Under the pieces are notes generated by a model. The model made no database searches. It was not told the DNA's origin and saw nothing but the letters and a program-made list of their open reading frames with translations. This document shows positions 52,601-64,000 of a stretch of DNA of 64,000 bases, in pieces. Where the stretch lies: contig NC_135375.1 in the NCBI RefSeq assembly GCF_049243985.1, forward strand, positions 57,370,674 through 57,434,673, given 5' to 3'. The stretch is from Paroedura picta. Taxonomy: Eukaryota; Chordata; Lepidosauria; Squamata; Gekkonidae. The translations under genes were made by a program, and so were the position numbers. Numbering within the stretch: the stretch's first letter is position 1; every line of letters begins with the position of its first letter.

Positions 52601-55600
52601 GAGGGGGTTATTTCAAGCAAGGGGAAAACCCCTTTTGATTCTACTCTCAAACCTAGCCTTTTGTGACCTACTAATGGTCTGGTGTGTCAAAAGTTGCCTG
52701 TCTCCCTTCTAGAGCTGTATCGTTATGCAGCTTTGAAAATATGTCATATGACAGCCAAGAAAGCTAAGATCTTTTGCATTTCGTTATTTGAAAGACAAGT
52801 AACAGTGACAACTACAAGTATGTTTTGTTTTCTTACAGAATTCAGTGCTTAGAAAATGAGAGCACCTGAGTTGTGTCATTGCAACTCCCATAATGTACTA
52901 CTTACCTTAGAATAATTTAACTCAGACATTATTAACAGGAAAACCAGATAGAGAGAGCAACCAGATACAAATGTGCTCTAAGTCAGCTGTCCCCAATCCC
53001 CGGGCCATGGACTGCTACCAGTCTGGAGATCAGTCAGTACTGGGCCACGGCCCCTCCTCATCCTCCTCCCTGGCTGCTGCCTGGGAGGCTGCCCTGCCAC
53101 TCTGCCACCAGCTCACGTTTCATGTTCTCCAGTGGCCACCATGGCTGGGGGCCCTTCTCGGCATGGCACTGTGCAGCTGCTGCTGGCAGCACCCCCCAGT
53201 GGGCTGCGGGAAGTCAGGAACGGCAGTGGGAAAGCAAGTGGAGCAGGGGTTAAGGCGGCGGCGACTTCCCTCGGCAAAAGACTATCCGGGCCTCAGTAAA
53301 ATTGTCAAGCGTTGACCGGTCCCTGGTGATAAAAAGGTTGGGGACCACTGCTCTAAGTAACATAGCATAGATTTTAGAGAGGAAAATAGGATCTTGGATG
53401 TCCACAATAACATTTCTTGAAATACTGGTTCTTCAGGGAAGACTTAGTCAGATCACATGGTTAATTTATCAACCAATACAGAGCCCTCCAATAGTACAAG
53501 CCTAAGCATGTTAAAGTAAATAAACTTTTCTGCTAAAACAAATATTTTTGTGAATTAATTCAATCTATTTAGTCCAGCTGTGTACTGGTACCATTAAATT
53601 TCTTTTTCTGGTGTCCAGAATGGTTCCAGGAGGAGGACACCGGGTGGAGTTTACTTAAATCTATTGAAGAATACACCCAATATAACTGGAGAACAAATCA
53701 AGGTAAATAATGTCATATATGCTAGTGCCATTTGTTTCTATTTTAAAATAATTTCAAAAGACTTCTATTTAATACGATTTTTGAGCACATGTGTTTGTAA
53801 TGCTATCTCATGCCTCTTCATGAATCTAGAAGATGATGTTAGAGATGATGACCCTGAAATTGGTGGGCATGCTGATTTATTGTTTTAACTGCCTAATTCC
53901 AATCATATTCCACTGAAGTCAATAGGTTTTGCCTGGAATAACTTTGCATTGAATTGTACTGCATGCTTTTCAATGGAACGTATAACTGTGTGAGATTGCT
54001 TTATTGAAGTTTTTACATTAGAAACTGTAATACTATTAAGAAGCACACATTTCCCCCTAGAGAGCTGGAAGCAGTTTGAAAGAAGGATCATTGCATATGG
54101 TATATACACTAACCACTTAGCGGCCTCTAGTAAATAGCTGTTGCAATCTTGTGTTTTCTATTTGTGCCTATGTAGGCTTTTTCAAACCTCATATAGTTAA
54201 AACAAGATAAAAGATTTTATTTGTATGCAGTTTTATTTTCACCCTTTTTCCAGCTTGTAAAAAAATATGCATAGAATACTTTGGAATGTAGCAGCCTCAT
54301 GTTCTGTCAAAAGCTAGATATATTTGATTACTATATGAAGAGAATTTGGTAGCTGGTAATTTTAATTTTCATAAGGAATCAGCTTATAATTTTACATAGT
54401 TAGTTTTATGTCCTTCGTAATAACAAATTTAGTTCTGATAAGAAAACTAACACAGTCTTCATTTAGGGCTGTGATAGGGATGCCAGGCCTCTGTTGGGCC
54501 CAGGGGAACTCCCACTTTGACATTCCCCCCTGCTTTAGGGGTTTATTTAAGTGGAAGAATACCCCAGTTTCCTCACCTGAAACTTGTGGAGCTGCGTTGG
54601 TGACTTTGCAGCCCACTGCTGTCAAATACAAGCTCCCTCAAACACCTGACATTTGCAAAGCCAGCACAGATGCTACCTGTTGCAAGCACACATTCCAAGT
54701 CTCCCCCCCCCCCCCAAAAAAAAACTTGTAGAGCTGGCTGCTAGCTCTGCAAGTTGCAGGGGGGAGAAGTGAATACATGCAACAGCTGTGGGTGGTGTTT
54801 GTGTCAGAGCCTCAAAAACCAGCTCTCAGTTAGGGGTGTGGGCATGAGACATGGTGCTTGCTCTAATTTTGGGGCAAAACTCTTCCATAGAGCTTTGCCC
54901 AAAAACTAGAACATCACCTCTGTCATGCTGATGTCATTTCTGTGCGATGTAAGCACATAGGGGAACTCCTGACCTCTCCCCGAATCCCTCCGTCGCCAGC
55001 CTGCTTCCATGTGGCATCTTTAGACTGTGATCATGCAACAGTACAGCCTATGAAACATCCTGGCCAGCCTTAAATAGTAGTGGCTCATCTAGGGTTGTCA
55101 TCTAAGGATCTATCCTGTTCTATCATTGGGAATATTCATTTTTATTTATAGTCTGCCTCTATCACTGGGATTCAAAGCATATTAGAAATACAATAGAACT
55201 ATTCAGTCAATCAGTAAATTATTTCAAAATATAACATTTGAATGATAACAGTACTTGAAACTAACAGCAAAAAATCCCAACCCAAAGCTATACTGTTAGA
55301 ATTTGGAGATCAGGACGATTGTGCCTATGAAAGCTTGTTTAGAGTGAATTATAGTTTGGTTTTCCCATTCCGACATTCTTCATATCCAAAACTTATTTAA
55401 GCATTTTTGCTTGGTATTCTATTATGTTCGTATGTATTTACCAGCCTGAAAGCCCGTTGCAACGGGTGCTAGTGGAGGACCCCCACAGAGGGGCCTGCTC
55501 CTGGCTTACAGCTGGGGTGAGGCATCTGGAAGTGGGCAGGCTGGCGTGTGGCGCTGGAGCCACACCGTGCTGCCAGCTGGGGTGAGAGCAAGGCATCCAG

Positions 55601-57114
55601 GCATCATGTTGTGTGACGGCCGAGCCTGTAGCCCTTGTGGAGGTTGGGGCGATGTCTGCAGAGGCGGCCAGCCCACTGCGGCCACTGGCTGGCATGGCAG
55701 GGCTCTGGAGTAGTGCCACCCTCGACGGCAAGGCAGCATCGGGCCGCAAGGCTGGCTGTGAGCCTCACAGCCGGCACTTGGAGGCGGGTGTTCCAGGGGT
55801 CAGCACAATCCGGTGAGCGCTGCCGGTTTGACAGCGGACGTGACCCTGACAGCGCTCCACCCTCAGGGGCTTTTCCAAAATATTAATCCAAATAAAGGCA
55901 AGGATTTATTTATTTATCTGGCTTTTATGCCACTCCTTCCTGCAAGCAGGTTCAGGGAGGTTTATTTTTATTTATTTATTATTGGATTTATAGCCCACTG
56001 CTCTTGAAAATCGGCTTGTGTTGGGTCACACATAATAGCAATAAACCGATGTTAAAATTCAATAAACACATTTTTAAAACATAATAAAATCCAGTAGAAA
56101 GCCTTCTTTCCTACCAGCAGCACCCCTCCTGCCCACCAATATATTCCCTCATAAGAAAAAGAAAAAAGAAAAGAGAAGTGGGTAGCAGTGACTCAGGTAT
56201 ATAAAGCTTTCAGAGTATATGCTTGGCTTGATGGAAGAATTACAACACTGAAATATATCAGAAGAATATAAACTTAATCCTATAGTGATATGTAAGTTTA
56301 TATGGTTCACTCTCCAAATGGTTCGTCAGTATCCAATATACAGAGGTCTACAAGTATTAAAATCACAAAGTGTAAATGCTCTAAGGATTCATTGATAAAA
56401 TATTAAGAGTATCACATATCACTGGCAAAGATACCGAAAACAGAATATACCTAGGAGTTTATTTTGATGATTTGGAAAGCTTGAGAGATTGTTTTACATT
56501 GAAATAAACTGTTATTTGCCATCGCCAGGTTGAAAATCACTTATTTTGCTCGTTTTCATAGCCTAGGCAGACTGACCTATAGCAATTTGAAACAGAGCAC
56601 CCTTCTAACTTTAGGAAGCTCAAGCATTAGTTTTCAGATTTTCTTTAACTGTCTTTCAAAGCATTTTAATATACAGCAGTCTTGAAAAGGGGGTTTTGTT
56701 CTTTGTCAGAAAGTTGGCTTTTATCTTTAGTTTAAAGATGAGCAAAGGGAACCAGTGATTCCTGAAAGGTGGAAGTGGTGGGGCTTTTTATTTTTTACCT
56801 ATTATTCCTTAGCACCTCATGGGGTATTAAAATTCTCTTTGAAGGAAATCTTCTATGTTGAAAACCAAAAGGAATATGAGAACAAAAAAGCTGCAAAAAA
56901 GAGGAGAATTCAAGTCCTGGGAAAGACAATGAAGAAAGCCATTAAAGGGCTCAACCTTCAAGAATATGATGATGCCTCTCGAGAGACTTTTGCTAGTGAC
57001 ACAAATGAGGCACTGGCTTCCCTGGATGATTTGCAGGAAGGACAAAATGAAATGAAGCTGGATCCAGAAGATGTTATTGAAATAGATAACACTCATGACT
57101 TAGACATCTTTTAA
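43342..57114 (+). CDS. PHAX: PHAX, phosphorylated adaptor for snRNA nuclear export, complete, 5 coding exons
   Basis: PHAX bridges cap-binding complex on newly made U snRNA to CRM1-RanGTP for nuclear export, and takes part in snoRNA transport. Exons: 43342-43446, 48428-49047, 50712-50832, 53619-53702, 56845-57114. They sum to 1200 nt, 399 residues plus stop, against 394 in human, and all are GT-AG and in phase. Visible parts: acidic N terminus; Ser/Asp-rich phosphorylation segment SSEESFSDSDEDS (68-80) next to basic signal KRKRQK (84-89); the NES-bearing block KKINNIWGAVLQEQN then AVATELGILGMEG; a second basic signal KRKRPVKDR; the RNA-binding domain across exons 3-4 (AIELLMETAEVEQNGG, GSRRRTPGG); and the conserved acidic end THDLDIF. 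The start is the first ATG in the CpG island, matching human MALE. The gene is divergent from ALDH7A1 and upstream of TEX43, as in mammals. Confidence 0.97.
44795..45010 (-). repeat. L2-type LINE 3' fragment (PHAX intron 1)
   Basis: Contains AAAGCAGCTTACAATAATAG and AAGATGCCTGCCATTCAA, related to 15500-15810. Confidence 0.55.
45870..46235 (-). repeat. Decayed L2-type LINE fragment (PHAX intron 1)
   Basis: Minus-strand text resembles the L2 3' region (AAGGTGCTAGTATTGACTTT, YWLPIFFWTQFKVLVLTFQAY in translation). Heavily diverged. Confidence 0.5.
46815..46972 (-). repeat. MIR-like SINE, core and tail (PHAX intron 1)
   Basis: Contains ACACCTTGTGAGGTAGGTGG and CCCAAGGTCACCCAACAGGC in reverse, matching the core and tail of 1396-1665. 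Confidence 0.65.
47435..47640 (+). repeat. CR1 LINE 3' end (PHAX intron 1)
   Basis: Ends GGGGCTGGACTAGATGACCC then TGGAGATCCCTTCTGATTC, the CR1 signature, with its last repeats decayed. Confidence 0.75.
47698..47920 (+). repeat. MIR-like SINE (PHAX intron 1)
   Basis: AGTGTGGCATAGTAGTTAGA head, box B-like GTTCAGATCCCC, core CACTGGGTGACACTCTCTCA, CTACCTCACAGGTTGTTGTG, and a tail with ACATAAATAAATTAAAAT. Confidence 0.7.
48428..49047 (+). CDS. PHAX: PHAX exon 2 (residues 36-241)
   Basis: 620 nt; the acceptor ATTTCAG joins in phase to exon 1. It carries the phosphorylation segment, the first basic signal, the NES block and the second basic signal. Donor CG|GTAAGA splits Arg242. Confidence 0.96.
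49048..50711 (+). other. PHAX intron 2
   Basis: AT-rich, no repeat or RNA gene recognised. Confidence 0.55.
50712..50832 (+). CDS. PHAX: PHAX exon 3 (residues 242-282)
   Basis: Encodes LFEPKKDLIVRVVKIIGKKK through GGLLIM, the first half of the RNA-binding domain. 121 nt, donor ATG|GTAAGG, phase 0. Confidence 0.96.
51050..51500 (+). repeat. MIR-like SINE split by hAT copy 4 (PHAX intron 3)
   Basis: Box B GGTTCGAATCCC at about 51079, core to GATGTAAAG at 51204, then after the hAT element TGCTTTGGGTCCCCCCTGG and a TTAAGTAAATAACT tail. The two halves abut exactly when the hAT element and one ATGTAAAG copy are removed. Confidence 0.75.
51205..51450. mobile_element. Non-autonomous hAT element, copy 4 (inside a MIR-like SINE, PHAX intron 3)
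   Basis: 246 bp from CGGTGGTCCCCAACC to GGTTGGGGAACACTG, with 8-bp duplications ATGTAAAG (51197-51204 and 51451-51458). It belongs to the same subfamily as copy 3 but has little of the GC-rich array. Confidence 0.9.
51910..52160 (+). repeat. RTE/BovB LINE 3' end
   Basis: Encodes the BovB C terminus: RKRGRQRIRWLNMIK, then DRDAWQRLSYRIAEGRTRLNG. It ends in the CGGACACGACTGAACGG tail and an ATC repeat. 5'-truncated, with an open frame of 69 codons. BovB supports a squamate host. Confidence 0.85.
52395..52575. repeat. Palindromic dispersed repeat, diverged copy (PHAX intron 3)
   Basis: Arms TTGCACTTTAAAGACCAAC and GGTCTAAGGTGCTACTGGAC plus a GAAGACCAGCCTAGC end relate it to 4440-4732. Confidence 0.6.
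52984..53350. mobile_element. Non-autonomous hAT element, copy 5 (PHAX intron 3)
   Basis: 367 bp from CAGCTGTCCCCAATC to GGTTGGGGACCACTG, with 8-bp duplications CTCTAAGT (52976-52983 and 53351-53358). It ends 268 bp before PHAX exon 4. Confidence 0.9.
53619..53702 (+). CDS. PHAX: PHAX exon 4 (residues 283-310)
   Basis: Encodes NGSRRRTPGGVYLNLLKNTP then NITGEQIK, 84 nt, phase 0 at both ends. GSRRRTPGG is an invariant RNA-binding segment. Confidence 0.96.
53703..56844 (+). other. PHAX intron 4
   Basis: Holds the Helitron-like element at 55441-55904 and an L2/SINE-type AT-rich tail at 55905-56060. A GC-richer stretch at 54470-55000 with a C/A tract at 54704-54724 may be a decayed repeat. Confidence 0.5.
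55441..55904 (-). mobile_element. Non-autonomous Helitron-like element 2 (PHAX intron 4)
   Basis: 464 bp. Minus-strand 5' end A|TCCTTGCC. The 3' end is a hairpin CCCGTT-GC-AACGGG, then CTTTCAGG-CTGG|T at 55441. Insertion between A and T and the CTRR end fit Helitron rules. GC-rich interior; no Rep/helicase coding. Confidence 0.6.
56845..57114 (+). CDS. PHAX: PHAX exon 5 (residues 311-399) and stop
   Basis: Starts EIFYVENQKEYENKKAA after acceptor TTGAAG and ends NTHDLDIF-TAA. 270 nt. The open frame upstream of 56845 is intron read-through, not coding. Confidence 0.96.
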   Translation, partial: EIFYVENQKEYENKKAAKKRRIQVLGKTMKKAIKGLNLQEYDDASRETFASDTNEALASLDDLQEGQNEMKLDPEDVIEIDNTHDLDIF

Positions 57115-58829
57115 TATATTGTATACGTGAAAGACTATAATCTATATGAAAAATGTTAAATAGCTGTTATTTTATGACTACTTCTTGTTTTCATTAGTTA
57201 CGATATTACGTATGTCAGTTTTCAGGGGAACATCTGGATTTTTCAATAAGACTTCAGTTTGTTTCAGGCAATGAATACTTTGGGATCTCCATCATTGGTT
57301 CCATGGTATCTGTCTTCTCTCAACCCTTGTTAAGACTGTGTTCACTCACTGCAGGATTCATTTCAGATAACAGCAGTACTGTTTCTGCAGGAAAACTAAT
57401 TTATGTTGTCTCTAAGTTGCATGAAACCAAAGGTAATACGCAGCAAGGTGATGCACTGCTTTCTGAAATGTATTTTGACATGAAAGCATGTTCCATGTAC
57501 ATGGCCTCATTCAGTGAGTCTGAGTACACAGCTTTGAAGCATCTATTTGGTTTAATCAACCTGCCTGCCAAGTTCTGAAACAATATCTAAGAACTAAGAA
57601 AGGAAAGAATAGCACTTGGAGGTCCTTTTTAAACTCTCTCTTATTAGAATCCCCATTATGTCTTAAAGAGTACCTTCTAAAGATTATAAGGGATGTTCAC
57701 ATTTGTTTATGTTTTCAGTACCAGTTTTTTCTCTAGACATGTGAAGCATGGGGTTCTGAATATATGCTGCAAATTTTTACAGAACTCTGATTCCATCTTG
57801 TGATATTGGAACAGTAGAATCTGTAAAACACTCTGAGATGTTGCAGTGAAAAAGACAAGCTGATTCCTCATGCCACTGCTTGAATATTTTTCTACTCAAG
57901 CCTGAGTCTTGTGCAAATGCTGTAGTTTTCCTCCAATGTGATGAAACACTCCTGAAAAGAGCAGGACATAATTAAATACAGAATAGCAGCTCCTGTAGAC
58001 CAGGTAAAGGTCTGGATTCTAAGCTTTATTCCATCTGCACAGAGTCTTTTTATGTTGCAGAGGTAATCCTCTTATACAGAGCTTGTTCCCAAAGTACTAG
58101 GCAGTGTTCCTTAAGACCGATGTCTCAATGAGCTGAAAGGTGCTTCCTGCAACACAGTTGGACCACCTTTACCATGGATAAAGAGGGTACAAGTGGAAAC
58201 AATGCTTAAGATCCAAGTCACAATACTTTTAGTTGTTTTGACATATTTAACATTTTGGTTTGCTTCACTATACCTAGAGACAATTACATACTTCAGCTGC
58301 ATAGCAATGTTAGTTGTACGCAAGAACCATGAAGAGGGATAGCATAAGAGTCTGAGGAGAAAAACAGCCCCATCTGGTAATCCTTCCAGGGCTTATTCTC
58401 TTGTAATTGTATCACAAAGGGGTTGTTAAGACTTAGGCTGTGATCCACCATTGGGCTTCAGTGGCTCAGCAATCTGATGTGCAAGTCAATCATGCTACAC
58501 ACTCTTGAATCTATATGCATGTTGGCTTGATTGTTTGGGGGGTTAAAGCAACAGCAATTCAATTTAAGCTATTGTATGTTCACTGATGAACTTGGGATTT
58601 AAGTTGACCAATTGCTGCTATTTGCCTTTCTTGGGATAGAATACTATCAGTGCAGTCCTAGACAGAATTACTTGAGTTTTAAGCCCATTGACTTCAGTAG
58701 GCTTCATGCCAGAATAGCTGCATAGGGACTGCGCAATGTGTCTTAATATCCTATCATCATATATATATGATCTTCTGCGTATGCAGCCCTGAATTGATTT
58801 GTGTTTTCTTCCCAAAACATTGAATTAAA
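57115..58829 (+). other. PHAX: PHAX 3' UTR, probable extent
   Basis: Repeat-poor AT-rich sequence follows the PHAX stop. ATTAAA at 58824-58829 is one candidate signal; AATAAA at 59553-59558 and 59840-59845 are alternatives. The 91-codon frame at 57303-57578 has no recognised homology and I treat it as chance. Confidence 0.35.
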
Positions 58830-60793
58830 GACCCATTTCAAATGTGGAAATAATGGCTTATGTTTGAGTATAATGAAAGAGAACTTTATTGTGTTGTAGA
58901 CAGATTACAGTTCTCTTTAGTTGAATAATTTAAAAGATGGCTATAGCATATTGTTAAAGTGGCTCATCCTGTTACAGTAATCTTTGGAAGATAGTTGTCA
59001 CTGAAAAACCAGGTATTCTGGTGTTCTAATCATTAATATTCAGAGGCTACAAATCTCAGCAACAGTACATATTTTAACATGGTAGGTCTTACATCATAGT
59101 ATAGATACACAGAAGCAGACTCTTAGCCTGCTATCTTAACTCTATCTGAGATGTCAATAGAATATTATTATAATTAAATGAGATGTTTCCTACAGTGGTG
59201 ATCAATACACCACATCTAACCACATCAATACACCACACATACTGACTGTAGCAAATCTCAAAATCAGACATTGAATTAATTTTCCAAATTAAGTCCCAAT
59301 CATCTTCCCATCTCTACCATTGTTTGTTTTTGCCTCAGATTCAAAACGTCTCAGCCAGTTGTGTTGAATAGGTCTATTGCCACCCCCACAACAATTTAAA
59401 TGATCTTAAAAGAATGAAACTGAACAGCTTAACTATCAGTTTCTCTGCCTGAACCATAACTCTAGACATGCAAGTACCTATTTTGAAAAGACCTCTTTGC
59501 AAAATGACAAAATCAAGGTGCACTGGTTTAATTTTCAGTTGTAGAGCACAAAAATAAAGATGGTTGATTTTGAAAACTTGGGTTGTGATGAATTTTTTAA
59601 TGTTTCCCAATTTTTAAAAATAAGACTGGGAGGTAAAATGAAAAGAGCACACGGTTTGGATTATTGTGGTAATTCTTGTTCCTGTTGTTATTAACAAATG
59701 AAATACTTTAAAAATGTTCAGTGTGTGAATGCTTCTCTGGGCAAGGAATCCTGCTGCTGCTCTGGCAGCATTTTTTGCACTGTCCACAAGGTCTCTGTCT
59801 CCTCCCCACAGAACCAATTGGTAGAGCATCAACTTGCACAATAAATCACCATCCAAGTGTTTATTTGAAACATATATGTGCTGCCTTTCCTATTGTTTCA
59901 GGGCAGCTTACAATAACATTGTGATATGGATGACATTGACTACAATATGCTAAATCAAAAAGTATTTGATTACTTAAATGCCTTTGGCAAAATCTCTCCC
60001 CTCCACCCACCCAAAATCTCTAGTAGTTTCAGGAACTTGACAGGAAGAAATGATCCTTTGCATCTGCAAGGGAACTGTACTGCCTGTGAACTTTTCTTTT
60101 ACTGAAAAGAAAATAGTTGCGGTGTTTGCCTGTGAAGCTGATCCGTATGTCTCATTATTTGCTCAAGTACAGCTCACCCTGCTATCTTGTTGTGCACTTG
60201 CTTCTCAGATCCTAAGCCCTAAGGCATAAAATGTTACTATATCTCATGCAGTGTGTTGAGTAAGGAGAACTGTAGCTTCTGCTAGAGAAGGAACAGTAAA
60301 TTAGGGCTGAGATCCAAAGCCACGTTACTAGATAGGAAGTCCTGCAAGTTTAGCTTCTCAGTGAAAGTGATTTGGGCCAGAGTCTTTAGTTTAAGGACTG
60401 ATTTTATGTATTATGTCCTCACAGGAAAGATTAACATTAATCATAGCTTTCCACAGTGTCCTTGGGGGGGAAAGTATGTCTTGCACCAGGCCCACATGGG
60501 AATTTACAACAATCCTGATTAAGTATCTTACTGGACAATGGGAAGTAACGGGATAGCTGAATTAAATGCTGTTTCCTGGAAGGGAGTTCTCAGCTATGCT
60601 GTGTGGACTTCTCTGGCTGCTTCAGACCTGTGTTTCCTTTGATTAGTGTCAGATATAGCTGAGCATCATGGGATTAGCAACACGACATGGAAAATAGATA
60701 AACAACACCTTAAATATTTGTCTTTTTTTAAAATCTCACCACCATTAGTAACAAGGGGGAAAAGAACTATTTTGTGATCCAGTTTTCTACAAC
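58830..60793. other. PHAX-TEX43 intergenic
   Basis: AT-rich. The alternative PHAX poly(A) signals at 59553 and 59840 are the only items noted. Confidence 0.45.
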
Positions 60794-60808
60794 TTTATTT
60801 GTATTGTA

Positions 60809-61083
60809 AAGGTATCCCCTGTGCAAGCACCGAGTCATGTCTGACCCTTGGGGTGACGCCCTCCAGCGTTTTCATGGCAGACTCAATACGGGGTGGTTTG
60901 CCAGTGCCTTCCCCAGTCATTACCGTTTACCGTTGCAAGCTGGGTACTCATTTTACCGACCTCGGAAGGATGGAAGGCTGAGTCAACCTTGAGCCGGCTG
61001 CTGGGATCGAACTCCCAACCTCATGGGCAGACAGCTTCAGACAGCATTTCTGCCGCTTACCACTCTGTGCCACAAGAGGCTCA
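60809..61083 (-). repeat. tRNA-derived SINE, squamate (Sauria-like) type, full length, copy 2
   Basis: 275 bp between PHAX and TEX43, very close in sequence to the copy at 24636-24915. Exact 15-bp duplications TTTATTTGTATTGTA (60794-60808 and 61084-61098). Boxes A and B are recognisable. Confidence 0.9.
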
Positions 61084-61627
61084 TTTATTTGTATTGTATC
61101 ACCCTTTAATTTCAATACAAAATCTCTACTGACTTGTCTTAGAGGTTTTATCATGGAAAATGTATCTTAAAAAGTTACTTTGCCCTCTGCATTCATGCAT
61201 ACATGCACATTTTGTGTACTGGGCAATTTTATAGGCCAATTGAGTCCAAATAGTTTTTGTAGACAGCCCAGAAGAGCAACTGAAGATTTTTATTTCCTGA
61301 AACAGATACTATAAGACCTCTGATCAAAGGCTTGAGAACCTTTGAGGAAACTACCACCTAATACTCATTTTCTCTATTAATGTTTTAGATAGGCTTGATT
61401 TTGCTATTTGCCATTTCTGTTTTTATTTTTAAATTTAAAATTATTTTTGTTTTTAAAATTTAAAAATTCCTCACTGTAACTATAAGCTGTCATAGCCTCT
61501 TGCTACTGTTTTTGGCTGCTGTCATAATCTTGGTGTCATTAGCGTGGCAGCTATTCCTGCATCATAATCCCTCCTTAGGCACAGGTGGCAGGTTTCTCAA
61601 TAGCTCTCAGAAAGCAGCTCCTGCAGC

Positions 61628-64000
<2,373 letters not shown>

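Noticed and set aside
57303-57578. 91-codon frame downstream of PHAX
   Set aside because: It lies in the probable 3' UTR; no homology recognised and no splice connection.

Overview
The window is vertebrate nuclear DNA, most likely from a squamate reptile. It has spliced genes with GT-AG introns and CpG-rich promoters, together with a squamate-like mix of repeats: CR1 and L2-clade LINEs, an RTE/BovB 3' end, tRNA-derived SINEs, hAT elements and Helitron-like ends. BovB together with Sauria-type SINEs points to lizards or snakes rather than birds, crocodiles or turtles. I cannot name the species.

Three host genes are present, in the order known from mammals. ALDH7A1 (antiquitin, minus strand) is complete: 18 coding exons from 33923 down to the stop at 5757, joining in frame to 541 residues. 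PHAX (plus strand) is also complete: 5 coding exons, 43342 to 57114, 399 residues. TEX43/SPMIP10 (plus strand) starts near 61628; its second exon (63369-63477) is clear and the rest lies beyond the right edge. ALDH7A1 and PHAX are divergent, with about 9.4 kb between their start codons.

Layout: 1-5380 is intergenic sequence downstream of ALDH7A1. 5382-5756 is its 3' UTR. 5757-33923 holds its exons and repeat-rich introns. 33924-43341 is the divergent intergenic region. It carries an L2 copy split by a hAT element, a very GC-rich hAT element, a CR1 copy nested in a second L2, and a 36-nt U6 snRNA fragment just upstream of PHAX. 43342-57114 is PHAX. 57115-61627 is its 3' UTR plus intergenic DNA with a SINE. 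61628-64000 is the beginning of TEX43.

The genes do not form a pathway. ALDH7A1 oxidises lysine-breakdown and other aldehydes, PHAX exports capped snRNAs from the nucleus, and TEX43 is a sperm axoneme protein. Their arrangement is conserved synteny. I found no evidence of a novel multi-gene system. The most interesting signals are in mobile DNA and regulation: five hAT copies with exact 8-bp target duplications sharing a central TA, three Helitron-like elements with matching 3' hairpins, a CpG-dense element ending 29 nt from an ALDH7A1 splice acceptor, and a ZNF143/Staf-type motif in the PHAX promoter. I saw no retrovirus-like or other virus-like element, no CRISPR array and no functional RNA gene.
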